A stretch of 15,204 nt of DNA, taken from the NCBI GenBank assembly GCA_035630195.1, contig DASQLD010000230.1, forward strand, positions 1 through 15,204, read 5' to 3'. The DNA is from DASQDN01 sp035630195. GTDB lineage: Bacteria; Acidobacteriota; Terriglobia; Bryobacterales; Bryobacteraceae. The notes beneath the pieces were generated by a model. That model was given only the letters and a program-made list of their open reading frames with translations, did no database searches and was not told the DNA's origin. The translations under genes and the position numbers were made by a program. How positions within the stretch are numbered: position 1 is the stretch's first letter; each line of letters starts with the position of its first letter. Shown here one piece after another: positions 8,339-15,161 of this stretch.

Positions 8339-8763
8339 AGTGGCGCTGGATTGCGATCACCGCATTCGTCGTATTGGCAGCGTGCCAACGTTCCAACGCC
8401 CCAGCCGGTTTCACAATCAGGCATAAGCCCCCCGAACGTAAAGACGTCATCGAAGCTGTCCTGGCGAGTTATGCCGTGCCGTTGAGTACTCACTCGAGTT
8501 GTAAGGACATCGGAACGGATGCAGATGATAAGACTATCGGAGCGTACCTGAGCGGGTTCCTTTCAGAGTTGGAAAAACCGGAGGATCGCAATTCGATCGC
8601 GACGAGCATCGCAGAAGCCGATGGCAAATCCGTATGGCGATGCGAATTGATAATCCGTCATGCAGCGGGCGACGACGAATGGGGTTGGGGTGTGCGTTTC
8701 GACATCCGGCAGAGTGACGGCCAGGTCGTTCCAGAGTCCTTTGTTTGTTTGGGCGCCGGCTAG
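8335..8763 (+). CDS. Small lipoprotein coupled to the amidase-like gene
   Basis: Encodes 142 residues from a TTG start that overlaps the upstream stop codon by three bases. The start is supported by GGGGAG 6 bases before it and by the signal peptide that begins immediately (KWRWIAITAFVVLAAC). LAAC ends in C17, a lipobox, so the mature protein should be lipid-anchored in the periplasm. The mature part has three Cys residues (in SSCKDIG, VWRCELI and FVCLGAG) and a conserved-looking DEWGWGVRFDIRQSDG segment near the C-terminus. I recognise this only as a recurring uncharacterised lipoprotein type and assign no function. Overlap with the amidase gene suggests the two products act together, for example as enzyme and inhibitor. 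No terminator is evident after the TAG. Confidence 0.8.
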   Translation: MKWRWIAITAFVVLAACQRSNAPAGFTIRHKPPERKDVIEAVLASYAVPLSTHSSCKDIGTDADDKTIGAYLSGFLSELEKPEDRNSIATSIAEADGKSVWRCELIIRHAAGDDEWGWGVRFDIRQSDGQVVPESFVCLGAG

Positions 8764-8822
8764 GACATAAGACGCCAGCCAACAAAATTCGTAGCCCATC
8801 GTAAATCATTGCTCTCATCTAT

Positions 8823-8840
8823 CCGTAATCCGTCGATAAG
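8823..8840 (+). repeat. IS1380 terminal repeat, outer left copy
   Basis: CCGTAATCCGTCGATAAG. It differs from the right end (reverse complement of 10621-10638) only at position 5 and keeps the spacing of the tip, CCGTnATCC. Confidence 0.7.
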
Positions 8841-9008
8841 CACGTTCAAACTGGAAGAACATAGGGCAAACGCAGTCTGAAGGCGCGATTGATCTGGGCA
8901 GCAGTGAGAATGCAAACCGATTTCCAGCAAAACGACATCGATCGGTGAGCATCAGGAAGCTTGGAGCGCAACCGACAAGGACAGCTCCGGTGGATCGGTG
9001 GGAATGGT

Positions 9009-9028
9009 CCGTATAATCCGTCGATAAG
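9009..9028 (+). repeat. IS1380 terminal repeat, inner left copy
   Basis: CCGTATA followed by ATCCGTCGATAAG. It has two extra bases in the tip compared with the outer copy and the right end, but shares CAG two bases downstream with the right end. It lies 15 bases from the transposase stop codon. Confidence 0.7.
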
Positions 9029-9043
9029 ATCAGCCGTGACAGG

Positions 9044-10483
9044 CTACGCGCTTCGGGGGAGCGGGAGCAATCGCATAGCTTCTAACCACGATGCCAGCCG
9101 CTCGGCTCGTGTGCACAGACGAAGCACGATCTTGCGTGCATGATGCGCCAGCCGTCCCGCCGTGTGAAAGATCAGAAACCGCAAGCGCTTCGGCCGTGCT
9201 GGCAGCAACTCTGCCGGCAGGGCGAGTCGCTTCAACGCCGTCAGCACATTGTGCGTCAGAATCGCCATGCGCAACCAAGCGGCGTTGGCCCCGAAGCGGC
9301 CGCAGGGTAGAACCCCAGCCGCCAGTTCGTTCTTGAGCACATCATGCACACCCTCGATTGTCCCCGCCTTTTCCCGGTGCCACTCTAGCAGTTTGGCCGC
9401 CGACCACTTCTCAATATTCGTCACCACCGCAAAATGTTTGACGGTCGTCCCGTCGGCGAACAGTTGTTCCTGCCGCTTGCGAATCCGCACCACCACATAG
9501 CGCAAAGCCTGCGCATCTTTGTGCTCGTAATGCTCGCCCGGCACAAACCCCATGTCGGCGCATTCTCGAATCACTTCTGTGTCTGCTTTGCCGTAGGCTA
9601 TCCAGGCACTCTCCTCCACTGCCTGAACTGCTTGCTGCATAGGCTTGGTCATGCGCGCACTAATGGCGAATCCAATCAAGCCCTGCGGCCCATCCTCTCT
9701 GCGCTCATTCCGTAACCAGCCGATCAGCTTGTGCTCGTGGCAAGCTGAGTCTCCCCGATAATAGAACTCATTCACTGTCGATGGCAGCGCAGCGAACGCA
9801 GCTTTGGCCACCGCCAATGGCCCCTGCATCGCCGTTACGTTGCCGTCGCGGAACTCATCGGCCAGAACCAAGTCTGTTTCCGACCACACCGCCAACATCG
9901 GTTGGTAGCCCCGCTCGCCTTCGTAGGTGCAGAGCGCTTCCCGCTTGTGGCTCTCGATGATCGTGGCATCTTGGTCAATGGTGGCGATCTTCTGGTCCGG
10001 ACAACGCCGGCCCAACTCAGCAATCAGATCGCGGTTGACTTGTCCCAGTCCTTGCAGCGCTGCATTCTCACCCGGAATATAGGCAACTTGTCCGAGCGGC
10101 AATTGCTGCTTGGCCTCAGCGATCTTCTCCTCATCGTGGAAGTGATACAGAAACTTGCGAGCGGCCTCTGGCGATGGGATCTCATGGCCCAGCATCCCGG
10201 CCAGCCCACCGTCTTCCCGCAGACGTTCAAAATCGTCCAGGCACTCTCCGCCCACGGCATTGAGGATTACGAAGCTCTCCACAAAACTTGCCTCGTCATA
10301 ACCCCGCTGCCGCTGCTTGATTTGCACGTGCTGCTTTACACTTTGTCCTAAGCCCAACGAGCGGAACGTTCGCACCAACAACGGTATCCCGCCCCAGGAC
10401 GTCATCGTTTCCCGCGCTGGTTCAGGGTCGATCTCAAACAGAAACTCGGCCTCGACGGGCGATGGCCTTTCCGGCTTGCGCAT
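9044..10483 (-). CDS. IS1380-family DDE transposase
   Basis: Full-length transposase of 479 residues from ATG 10483 (MRKPERPSPVEAEFLFEIDP). A GTG at 10510 would add nine residues, but it lies inside a hairpin. Family features are the N-terminal PLLVRTFRSLGL, the long DDE core with IATIDQDATIIESH (first Asp about 170), FYYRGDSACHEH (Asp about 245), and the Glu in GTIEGVHDVLKNELAAGVLP (about 377), followed by AAWLRMAILTHNVLTALKR. All three catalytic acids are present and the frame is uninterrupted, so the element may still be active. It is flanked by matching inverted repeats. It catalyses cut-and-paste movement of its own element. The long plus-strand frames over it (for example 9902-10351) are antisense shadows. 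Confidence 0.92.
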   Translation of the reverse strand: MRKPERPSPVEAEFLFEIDPEPARETMTSWGGIPLLVRTFRSLGLGQSVKQHVQIKQRQRGYDEASFVESFVILNAVGGECLDDFERLREDGGLAGMLGHEIPSPEAARKFLYHFHDEEKIAEAKQQLPLGQVAYIPGENAALQGLGQVNRDLIAELGRRCPDQKIATIDQDATIIESHKREALCTYEGERGYQPMLAVWSETDLVLADEFRDGNVTAMQGPLAVAKAAFAALPSTVNEFYYRGDSACHEHKLIGWLRNERREDGPQGLIGFAISARMTKPMQQAVQAVEESAWIAYGKADTEVIRECADMGFVPGEHYEHKDAQALRYVVVRIRKRQEQLFADGTTVKHFAVVTNIEKWSAAKLLEWHREKAGTIEGVHDVLKNELAAGVLPCGRFGANAAWLRMAILTHNVLTALKRLALPAELLPARPKRLRFLIFHTAGRLAHHARKIVLRLCTRAERLASWLEAMRLLPLPRSA

Positions 10484-10504
10484 TAGCCGGATTGTACCGG
10501 CACC

Positions 10505-10523
10505 TTGCACCCACCAGGTGCAA
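10505..10523 (-). promoter_or_regulatory. Hairpin in the transposase leader
   Basis: TTGCACC and GGTGCAA form a perfect 7-bp stem with a 5-base loop, 21 bases upstream of the ATG at 10483 and covering the alternative GTG at 10508-10510. Leader hairpins in insertion sequences can limit translation from read-through transcripts; that role here is inference. Confidence 0.35.
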
Positions 10524-10620
10524 ACCCTTTTTCCCGCTAACGCAAATGCACCCTTGACTTAAACCGTTCCTGGAGCACTTCTCCGAGCCATTCAGTCTCA
10601 CCTGTGATTGCTCACCTGCC

Positions 10621-10638
10621 CTTATCGACGGATCACGG
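10621..10638 (-). repeat. IS1380 terminal repeat, right end
   Basis: On the minus strand it reads CCGTGATCCGTCGATAAG. Its first six bases, CCGTGA, are also the last codon and stop codon of the minus-strand hydrolase gene ending at 10633, so the two features overlap. Confidence 0.75.
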
Positions 10639-11466
10639 CAATCCGTCCGCGCCGATCACACCCTCCCGAGTCAGCTCAGTAAACTGTGGAGTTGAGCCGG
10701 TCAGCAACTCGTTGAGCCAGTAATCATAGGTCTCTGCCGCCTGACGATATCCTCCGTGAGTTGTCACGATCTGCTTGCAGTCGGCGATCTTCGTGTTGGG
10801 TGAATGATCCCGAATCTTGTTTGGCCGTTGGGGACCTTTCCAGCCAAGTGCGCGATCGAACTCGGGAACGTCACCGATACGGTAGGCGGTCTTCAGTACC
10901 GGATCGTTCTCTGAATGGAGAGCGTACACGTGACTGCATCGCTGAGCCCCATTGTAGTAATCCTCGCCCTTTTCCATCGTCTCGTCATCAATTGCGGCTG
11001 CCAGAAGATAAAGATTGCGAAGCGCAATCCTGTCAGTATCGAGCGCTTCTAAGGCTACCCGGGCTCCAAGACTGTGCGTTTGAACATCGATGGTGGCCGC
11101 GGATAACTGGAGCGCCTGCACAGTTTCGCGAAAACGCTTAGCGGTCTTGTCCGCGCGGATCACCGCAAGTGGGAACGACAAAGAACTCCAGCCGCCCGGC
11201 CAGGCATAACCAAGGACCATGTCATAGCCGCCGGGATCGGGCGCAAGCAAATGGGAGAGACCCAGTATATCCAGAACCTTCCCGTAGGCATCCAGCACAG
11301 CCGGCATTTCGTTGTTGTACCCGTGAATAAGGATGAGAATCCTCTTGCCACGAACTTTTTCGACGAGTTCGTTCTGAGCAATGACCTGATCGCCTTCGCG
11401 AATCTCGTCCTTCTTGTTGAAGAAGACCGTATCTGTGAAGTCTTTTCTGCAACTGATGATGATCAT
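10633..11466 (-). CDS. DUF900-type alpha/beta hydrolase, 3' end set by the IS
   Basis: A 277-residue serine hydrolase of the alpha/beta fold, closest in layout to DUF900 (PF05990). ILILIHGYNNE (43-53) is the oxyanion strand and turn. The nucleophile elbow THSLGAR gives S132. Asp in SENDPV (D188) and His in TTHGGYR (H237) complete a plausible triad. There is no signal peptide, so it is cytoplasmic. ATG 11466 is preceded by TAGGAAAC, a good ribosome site 5 bases away. It lies 51 bp after dgt on the same strand and could be read with it. The last codon and the stop (CCG TGA) belong to the IS1380 terminal repeat. The insertion has therefore replaced the native C-terminus, although all catalytic residues lie upstream of it. 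Substrate unknown. Confidence 0.82.
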   Translation of the reverse strand: MIIISCRKDFTDTVFFNKKDEIREGDQVIAQNELVEKVRGKRILILIHGYNNEMPAVLDAYGKVLDILGLSHLLAPDPGGYDMVLGYAWPGGWSSLSFPLAVIRADKTAKRFRETVQALQLSAATIDVQTHSLGARVALEALDTDRIALRNLYLLAAAIDDETMEKGEDYYNGAQRCSHVYALHSENDPVLKTAYRIGDVPEFDRALGWKGPQRPNKIRDHSPNTKIADCKQIVTTHGGYRQAAETYDYWLNELLTGSTPQFTELTREGVIGADGLP

Positions 11467-11517
11467 GTTTCCTACCGCTCCGCACTTATCAATAGCGCGA
11501 TCGAGGGGAAAGGAGTG

Positions 11518-12621
11518 TCAGGCTCCGAGATTCTCACTATATACACGACGGAAATAGCCGTCGGTCATGCCGGCAATGTAATCGCACACCGCGCGGTGGG
11601 GCGGATCGCCGGCATCCTTCAAAGGAAGTCGGCGCGGATTGTCGAGAAAGTACTGGAAGAGCTCGGCAATTTGACGGGAGGATTGCTCCCGTTCGGCAAT
11701 CAAAGCCGGCGCGTAGTAAACCCTTGTACGTAGGAACTGTTTCAGCGCCCGATTGGTCGCAAGGGCTCCTTTCGAAAAGCGGACAAGGCGTTCCGGACAG
11801 GCTCGCACATCCAGGACACTCTGGACTCCTGCATCTCTGACAGATTCGAGCGTGCCTTCAAGTAATCCGGTCACGAGCCAGTCCATCAGCATGCGAAGAG
11901 CTTCGTTGAACCGCACCTGCTCGCTTGCTCCGGCAAACTGTGTATCCACCGCTTCCCAAAGATCACCATAGTGGGGAATTCCGTCGACGATGTCCTCGAT
12001 TCCAAACATGCCGGCCGAGAACCCGTCATCGAGATCTGCCGTATTGTAGGCGATCTCATCCGCGATATCGATGATTTGGGCCTCGAGAGGTGGCCGCTCG
12101 CCGGGGCGATACTCGTCCAGTTGCGGAAGTTCTCCAGGTGTTATGTCGCGGGAATGCTTGACGATCCCTTCACGCACTTCGAACGTCAGGTTCAGCCCCG
12201 GAAAACGCGCATAGCGCTGCTCAAAGTGTTCGACAATGCGCAGTGAATGAAGATTGTGATCGAAACGATCACCGAAACGCTGCATCTGGCGGTGGAGCTC
12301 TTCTTCCCCGGAATGAGCGAACGGCGGATGGCCGATGTCATGGGTCAACGCTAAGGCCTCGGCCAAATCTGTATTCAGCCCGAGCGCTCCTGCGATCGTC
12401 CTAGAGACCTGGACGACCTCGATGGTATGCGTCAGTCGATTTCGGAAATGATCGTGAAGACCCGGAGTGAAGACCTGGGTCTTATCCTCAAGCCGCCGGA
12501 ATGCCCGCGCGTGAACAATTCTGTCGCGATCGCGCTGGAAATCATTTCTGTACGGATGGGGAAGTTCGGGGTATCGCCGGCCTTGCGACTGCTCGACGGG
12601 AAATCGAAGACCGGAGAGCAC
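11518..12621 (-). CDS. dgt: dGTP triphosphohydrolase-like HD protein
   Basis: Deoxynucleotide triphosphohydrolase-like protein (367 aa, usual for the shorter dGTPase class), splitting dNTPs to deoxynucleoside and triphosphate in the cytoplasm. The N-terminus has the family signature RNDFQRDRDRIVHARAFRRL (25-44) and the KTQVF motif. The metal-binding HD set is H65 (NRLTHT), H94-D95 (LTHDIGHPPFAHSGE) and D188 (DIADEIAYNTADLDDG). FDHNLHSLRIVE (120-131) is the conserved segment holding the catalytic His. The start is GTG 12621, two bases after the stop of the upstream TPR gene (TAGTTGTG), implying translational coupling; no strong ribosome site of its own is visible. True substrate preference cannot be read from the sequence. 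Confidence 0.93.
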   Translation of the reverse strand: MLSGLRFPVEQSQGRRYPELPHPYRNDFQRDRDRIVHARAFRRLEDKTQVFTPGLHDHFRNRLTHTIEVVQVSRTIAGALGLNTDLAEALALTHDIGHPPFAHSGEEELHRQMQRFGDRFDHNLHSLRIVEHFEQRYARFPGLNLTFEVREGIVKHSRDITPGELPQLDEYRPGERPPLEAQIIDIADEIAYNTADLDDGFSAGMFGIEDIVDGIPHYGDLWEAVDTQFAGASEQVRFNEALRMLMDWLVTGLLEGTLESVRDAGVQSVLDVRACPERLVRFSKGALATNRALKQFLRTRVYYAPALIAEREQSSRQIAELFQYFLDNPRRLPLKDAGDPPHRAVCDYIAGMTDGYFRRVYSENLGA

Positions 12622-12623
12622 AA

Positions 12624-13325
12624 CTATCGGGCTGGCATCTCGCCTAGAGCGGTGATCGCTGCGCGGCTAACCGGACCTCGTTCGGAGCGCAACGGTTCTA
12701 ACAACTTTCGGGCCTCGGCTGGATTCTTACGGGCCAAAATGCGCCCAAGTGCGATGGTAGCCTGCTCCTTGGACACCAGAATCGTAGGATCGTTGATTAG
12801 GGACCGAAGAAGTTTCTCGGCGTCCGCTTGACGCCCGGTGGCATCGTAAAGATCGGCCAAGGAGAGTTTAGCCTGGGAAGCATAAATCGCCTTGCCCGAC
12901 TCCGCGACAGGCTTAAGATTCTTCTCGGCCTCAGCCATGTTGCCCTTGTCCGCGTAGTGCAAACCTAAAAAATAACGGGCGATCTGGCCCTCTTCTTTCC
13001 CGTCGTACTTATTGGCGACTTCCGTCAAGTCCTTTACGACAGCCTTGTCTTTCTCTTCCTGGGTCGCAAACGTCTTAACGAATTCGTTGCCGCCAGCTCC
13101 AACACCTGCTTCATACGTCTGCATCGCATTACGAAGGGCGGTTTGCCGTACACCGTGCTGGTAGTTCGTGTACCAGTAGATGCCGGCGATGAGGACTATC
13201 GCGGCTAGCGCCGCTCCGCCCCACTTCATCATCTGATCGCGATGCGATGCAGCGTATTCAACGCTGTGACCAACTTGATCAACAAACTTGTCGTGCTTTA
13301 ACTGTCTACGATGTGCGCTATCCAA
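12624..13325 (-). CDS. Membrane-anchored tetratricopeptide protein (YfgM-like)
   Basis: A 233-residue protein with a short basic N-terminus, one membrane segment at about 35-52 (GGAALAAIVLIAGIYWY) and a periplasmic helical region with TPR-like repeats: ARYFLGLHYADKGNMAEAEK, AKLSLADLYDATGRQADAEK and ATIALGRILARKNPAEARK. This matches the TPR_21 (PF09976) plan of YfgM, an accessory subunit of the SecYEG translocon in E. coli. The start is TTG 13325, supported by AGAGGT 6 bases upstream; no ATG is suitably placed. It ends two bases before the dgt GTG, so the two are almost certainly one transcript. In YfgM relatives the soluble part helps chaperone exported proteins; that role here is inferred only from the domain plan. 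Confidence 0.8.
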   Translation of the reverse strand: MDSAHRRQLKHDKFVDQVGHSVEYAASHRDQMMKWGGAALAAIVLIAGIYWYTNYQHGVRQTALRNAMQTYEAGVGAGGNEFVKTFATQEEKDKAVVKDLTEVANKYDGKEEGQIARYFLGLHYADKGNMAEAEKNLKPVAESGKAIYASQAKLSLADLYDATGRQADAEKLLRSLINDPTILVSKEQATIALGRILARKNPAEARKLLEPLRSERGPVSRAAITALGEMPAR

Positions 13326-13353
13326 TTGATACCTCTGGAAAATACCATGGTAC

Positions 13354-13378
13354 CAGTAGCCGCGCGCTTAAGCTACTG
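13354..13378 (-). terminator. Weak intrinsic terminator after the response regulator
   Basis: CAGTAGC (13354-13360) and GCTACTG (13372-13378) pair over an 11-base loop that contains the TAA of the response-regulator gene. In the minus direction the stem is followed by GTACCATGGTATTTTCC, with a short T-run after a 10-bp palindrome (13343-13352). The stem is only 7 bp, so termination is probably partial and some transcription may continue into the TPR/dgt genes. Confidence 0.4.
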
Positions 13379-14024
13379 AGGTTAAATCCCTCTGGATAGC
13401 AAACTTGACCAGGCCCGGCACGTCATGGATGTCGAGCTTCCGCATCAGGCTGGCCCGATAGGTATCCACCGTCTTCGGACTGAGGTTCAGCCGGGAAGCG
13501 ATTTCCTTCGCCCTGATACCTTCAATCATCAGTTGAAACACCTGATACTCGCGTGAGCTAAGAGTCTCGAGTGGGTCTTCGGGTTCTGCGCGCCGAGGGG
13601 TCAGGAAGATTCGCTCGAACTGCAACTCCGAGGACACGTAAATGCTGCCCGAAGCCACCTGGTGCAACGCTTCCAGCAGATGGTCCGCATTGCCGGATTT
13701 CAAAACGAACCCATTGGCTCCGCTACGCAGAGCCTCCAGAGCCATTTTCCGGTCTCCCTTGGACGCAATCACCATGAATCGGGTGGCAGCTCCAAGCTCT
13801 TTTATCCGTCTCACGAGTTCGAGACTGAAGAGCTTGGGGATGTTGAAGTCAACGACGGCGAGGTCGGGCCGGAGCCGCTCGAGCATCTCCTGGGCTGTCA
13901 CGCCATCGGCACACTGTCCAGTGACCTGGAAGCTGCCATTTGCTTCGCATAAACCGGCGATTCCCTCACGGACCATCGCCAGTTCTTCCGCTAACACGAT
14001 CGTATTTTTTCTGGTATTGAGCAT
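13368..14024 (-). CDS. NarL/LuxR-type two-component response regulator
   Basis: A 218-residue regulator with a receiver domain (about 7-125) and a LuxR-type helix-turn-helix (about 153-215). Numbering from ATG 14024, the phospho-acceptor is D59 in LAVVDFNIPK, the switch Ser is S88 in MVIASKGD, and the invariant Lys is K109 in GFVLKSGN. The usual acidic pair near the N-terminus is Glu-Glu (VLAEELAMVREG) rather than Asp-Asp. The DNA-binding part reads LSSREYQVFQLMIEGIRAKE and NLSPKTVDTYRASLMRKL, with the standard T..TVxTYR recognition helix. A TTG at 14030 is an alternative start; neither has a strong ribosome site. No histidine kinase lies nearby. Its targets are unknown. It lies 149 bp after the STAS gene on the same strand, so it may or may not share that transcript. 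Confidence 0.9.
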   Translation of the reverse strand: MLNTRKNTIVLAEELAMVREGIAGLCEANGSFQVTGQCADGVTAQEMLERLRPDLAVVDFNIPKLFSLELVRRIKELGAATRFMVIASKGDRKMALEALRSGANGFVLKSGNADHLLEALHQVASGSIYVSSELQFERIFLTPRRAEPEDPLETLSSREYQVFQLMIEGIRAKEIASRLNLSPKTVDTYRASLMRKLDIHDVPGLVKFAIQRDLTSVA

Positions 14025-14120
14025 AAGCAAAGGCCGCCGAACGCTTAAAAGGACTCTTCGTACGTCTGCGACTCTGCTTTAGGAGTTATTTCGCGGGGCA
14101 GGACTTCTCAAAGAAGTTTA

Positions 14121-14148
14121 GGCCGTGACCAGGAAATGGACCACGGCC
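14121..14148 (-). terminator. Possible hairpin terminator after the STAS gene
   Basis: GGCCGTG (14121-14127) and CACGGCC (14142-14148) form a 7-bp GC-rich stem 25 bases beyond the STAS stop codon. No T-run follows on the minus strand; instead TAAACTTCTTTGAGAAG contains a further 5-bp hairpin (CTTCT/AGAAG). It could be a pause site or an mRNA-stabilising structure rather than a terminator. Confidence 0.35.
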
Positions 14149-14173
14149 AGGGGAACAGCAGCCTCGATGGGGC

Positions 14174-14518
14174 TTAGGAGAAGCTGCGAACGGCTGCGGC
14201 CTCATCGTCGAAAACTTCGAAGACGGTGTAAAGTTTGGTGATCTGTAGCAGGTCCTTGACGCGCTTAGTCAGGTTCAGGAGTTTGAGCTGACCACCTTGA
14301 TTCGTCACACTCGTGAACCCGGAAACCATCTCGCCAATTCCCGAGCTGTCGATGTACGTGACATCCCCGAGGTTCAGCAGTATCTTTTTATTCCCATTCG
14401 CTGTTAGATCTCGAATGGTGTCCCGAAACACACTCGAGCCCTCTCCCAACGTTATCCGTCCGGCGGCGTCGATTACGGTCACATCTCCAACCTGGCGGGT
14501 CGTCAACTTTACGCTCAC
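14174..14518 (-). CDS. STAS-domain anti-sigma factor antagonist (RsbV/SpoIIAA type)
   Basis: A single STAS domain of 114 residues. In the partner-switching scheme the unphosphorylated protein binds the anti-sigma kinase and releases the sigma factor; phosphorylation by the kinase on a conserved Ser blocks this. The phosphorylation loop is YIDSSGIGEM, with candidate Ser at 58 or 59, at the same position as in B. subtilis SpoIIAA. IDAAGRITLGEG (16-27) and QLKLLNLTKRVKDLL (77-91) are the conserved strand and helix around the binding face. The GTG start at 14518 is fixed by a perfect AGGAGGT seven bases upstream. The kinase gene lies 23 bp upstream on the same strand, so the pair is an operon. 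The sigma factor itself is not in the window. Confidence 0.93.
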   Translation of the reverse strand: MSVKLTTRQVGDVTVIDAAGRITLGEGSSVFRDTIRDLTANGNKKILLNLGDVTYIDSSGIGEMVSGFTSVTNQGGQLKLLNLTKRVKDLLQITKLYTVFEVFDDEAAAVRSFS

Positions 14519-14525
14519 GCTCTCT

Positions 14526-14532
14526 ACCTCCT
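14526..14532 (-). promoter_or_regulatory. Ribosome binding site for the STAS gene
   Basis: AGGAGGT on the minus strand, seven bases before GTG 14518. It is the strongest such site in the window and decides the GTG start. It is much stronger than that of the kinase gene upstream, which would favour making more antagonist than kinase. Confidence 0.8.
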
Positions 14533-14541
14533 GCTTTCTGT

Positions 14542-14988
14542 TTAAATCGTCTCGCTGCGATAAAAGATCAAGCGTACTTCCGTCCCTTTGGGCGGCGCCT
14601 TCCGCATCGCAAATTCGTCGACAAAAGCCTTGATCAGCAACAATCCACGGCCCGACTGCCGGAGCAGATTCTCCTCTGATAGTGGGTCGGGTAATTCTTC
14701 CGGCTCAAAGCCTTCGCCTTCGTCGGTAATCGTCACCATCAAACGTTCCCCGGACGAAGACACGCTGAATTGTACCTTCTTTTTTAAGTTATAACGGTTT
14801 CCGTGGACGACTGCATTCACCATCGCCTCGCGGACGGCCATCCCGATCTTATGAAGGTCCTCTTCTTCGTGGAAGCCAGCTCCTTGGGCTACCTCAAGCG
14901 CCAGCGCCTCTGCGGCATCGACACTGTCGAGGGTGGACTCGTATATTGTCTCAACACCCCCGGTTGCGCCGCTCTGGTGATCTGCCAT
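14542..14988 (-). CDS. Anti-sigma serine kinase (RsbW/SpoIIAB type)
   Basis: A GHKL-type ATP-binding kinase of 148 residues, cytoplasmic. It binds its sigma factor and phosphorylates the STAS antagonist. The N-box is MAVREAMVNAVVHGNRYN (50-67, with E54, N58 and H62), the G1 box is DEGEGFEPEEL (89-99), and GRGLLLIKAFVDE (113-125) is the G2 box and following helix. All nucleotide-contacting residues expected for activity are present. ATG 14988 is chosen because it gives the normal family length; TTG 15018 would add ten Arg-rich residues. Neither has a good ribosome site. It is the first gene of a two-gene operon with the STAS protein, in the reverse order to the B. subtilis rsbV-rsbW operon. 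A promoter candidate with a palindrome over its -10 lies just upstream. Confidence 0.92.
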   Translation of the reverse strand: MADHQSGATGGVETIYESTLDSVDAAEALALEVAQGAGFHEEEDLHKIGMAVREAMVNAVVHGNRYNLKKKVQFSVSSSGERLMVTITDEGEGFEPEELPDPLSEENLLRQSGRGLLLIKAFVDEFAMRKAPPKGTEVRLIFYRSETI

Positions 14989-15029
14989 GGGTCTATTCGC
15001 ACGCCTGCAGCGGGCCAAGTCGAATGTTC

Positions 15030-15059
15030 ACAGTAGAATACTGTCTAAGCAAAAGTCAA
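15030..15059 (-). promoter_or_regulatory. Candidate promoter and operator of the kinase/STAS operon
   Basis: On the minus strand TTGACT (plus 15054-15059) is followed after 18 bases by TACTGT (plus 15030-15035), a reasonable -35 and a poor -10. A start about 7 bases on would give a leader of roughly 35 bases to ATG 14988. A perfect inverted repeat ACAGTA-gaa-TACTGT (15030-15044) covers the -10, as an operator would. Both are matches by eye. Confidence 0.35.
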
Positions 15060-15071
15060 GCCGGAGTCTTG

Positions 15072-15129
15072 TCTAACGCATGATGAGCCTGAAGGGGAGC
15101 TTATTTCTAACACAGGATGAGCCTGAAGG
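15072..15129 (+). repeat. Two 24-bp direct repeats beside the right-edge transposase
   Basis: The copies at 15072-15095 and 15106-15129 agree in 22 of 24 positions; the shared core is GATGAGCCTGAAGG and each copy begins with TCTAAC. They are 34 bases apart, about three helix turns. A third partial match, TGTCTAAGC, lies at 15041-15049. Repeats of this kind next to a transposase start are typical of transposase binding sites at an element end. Confidence 0.6.
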
Positions 15130-15161
15130 AAGCGAGCGCATGCTAGGGATTGATTATTGGC

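Larger units (their letters stand above)
8823..10638 (-). mobile_element. IS1380-family insertion sequence
   Basis: The element carries one intact transposase on the minus strand. The right end at 10638 (minus strand CCGTGATCCGTCGATAAG) matches CCGTAATCCGTCGATAAG at 8823-8840 in 17 of 18 positions, giving an element of about 1816 bp. A second left-end copy at 9009-9028 shares ATCCGTCGATAAG plus CAG two bases further in, and would give a 1630-bp element, so the left boundary is uncertain. The 168 bases between the two left copies contain no gene. I find no clean 4-5 bp target duplication with either choice (ctat or tggt on the left, caat on the right). Confidence 0.65.

Noticed and set aside
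9902..10351. A 149-codon plus-strand frame
   Set aside because: It lies wholly antisense to the intact IS1380 transposase, whose catalytic motifs are unmistakable; its own sequence has no domain.
14024..14030. TTG 14030 as start of the response regulator
   Set aside because: It adds only two residues, has no better ribosome site than ATG 14024, and the receiver fold begins well after both.
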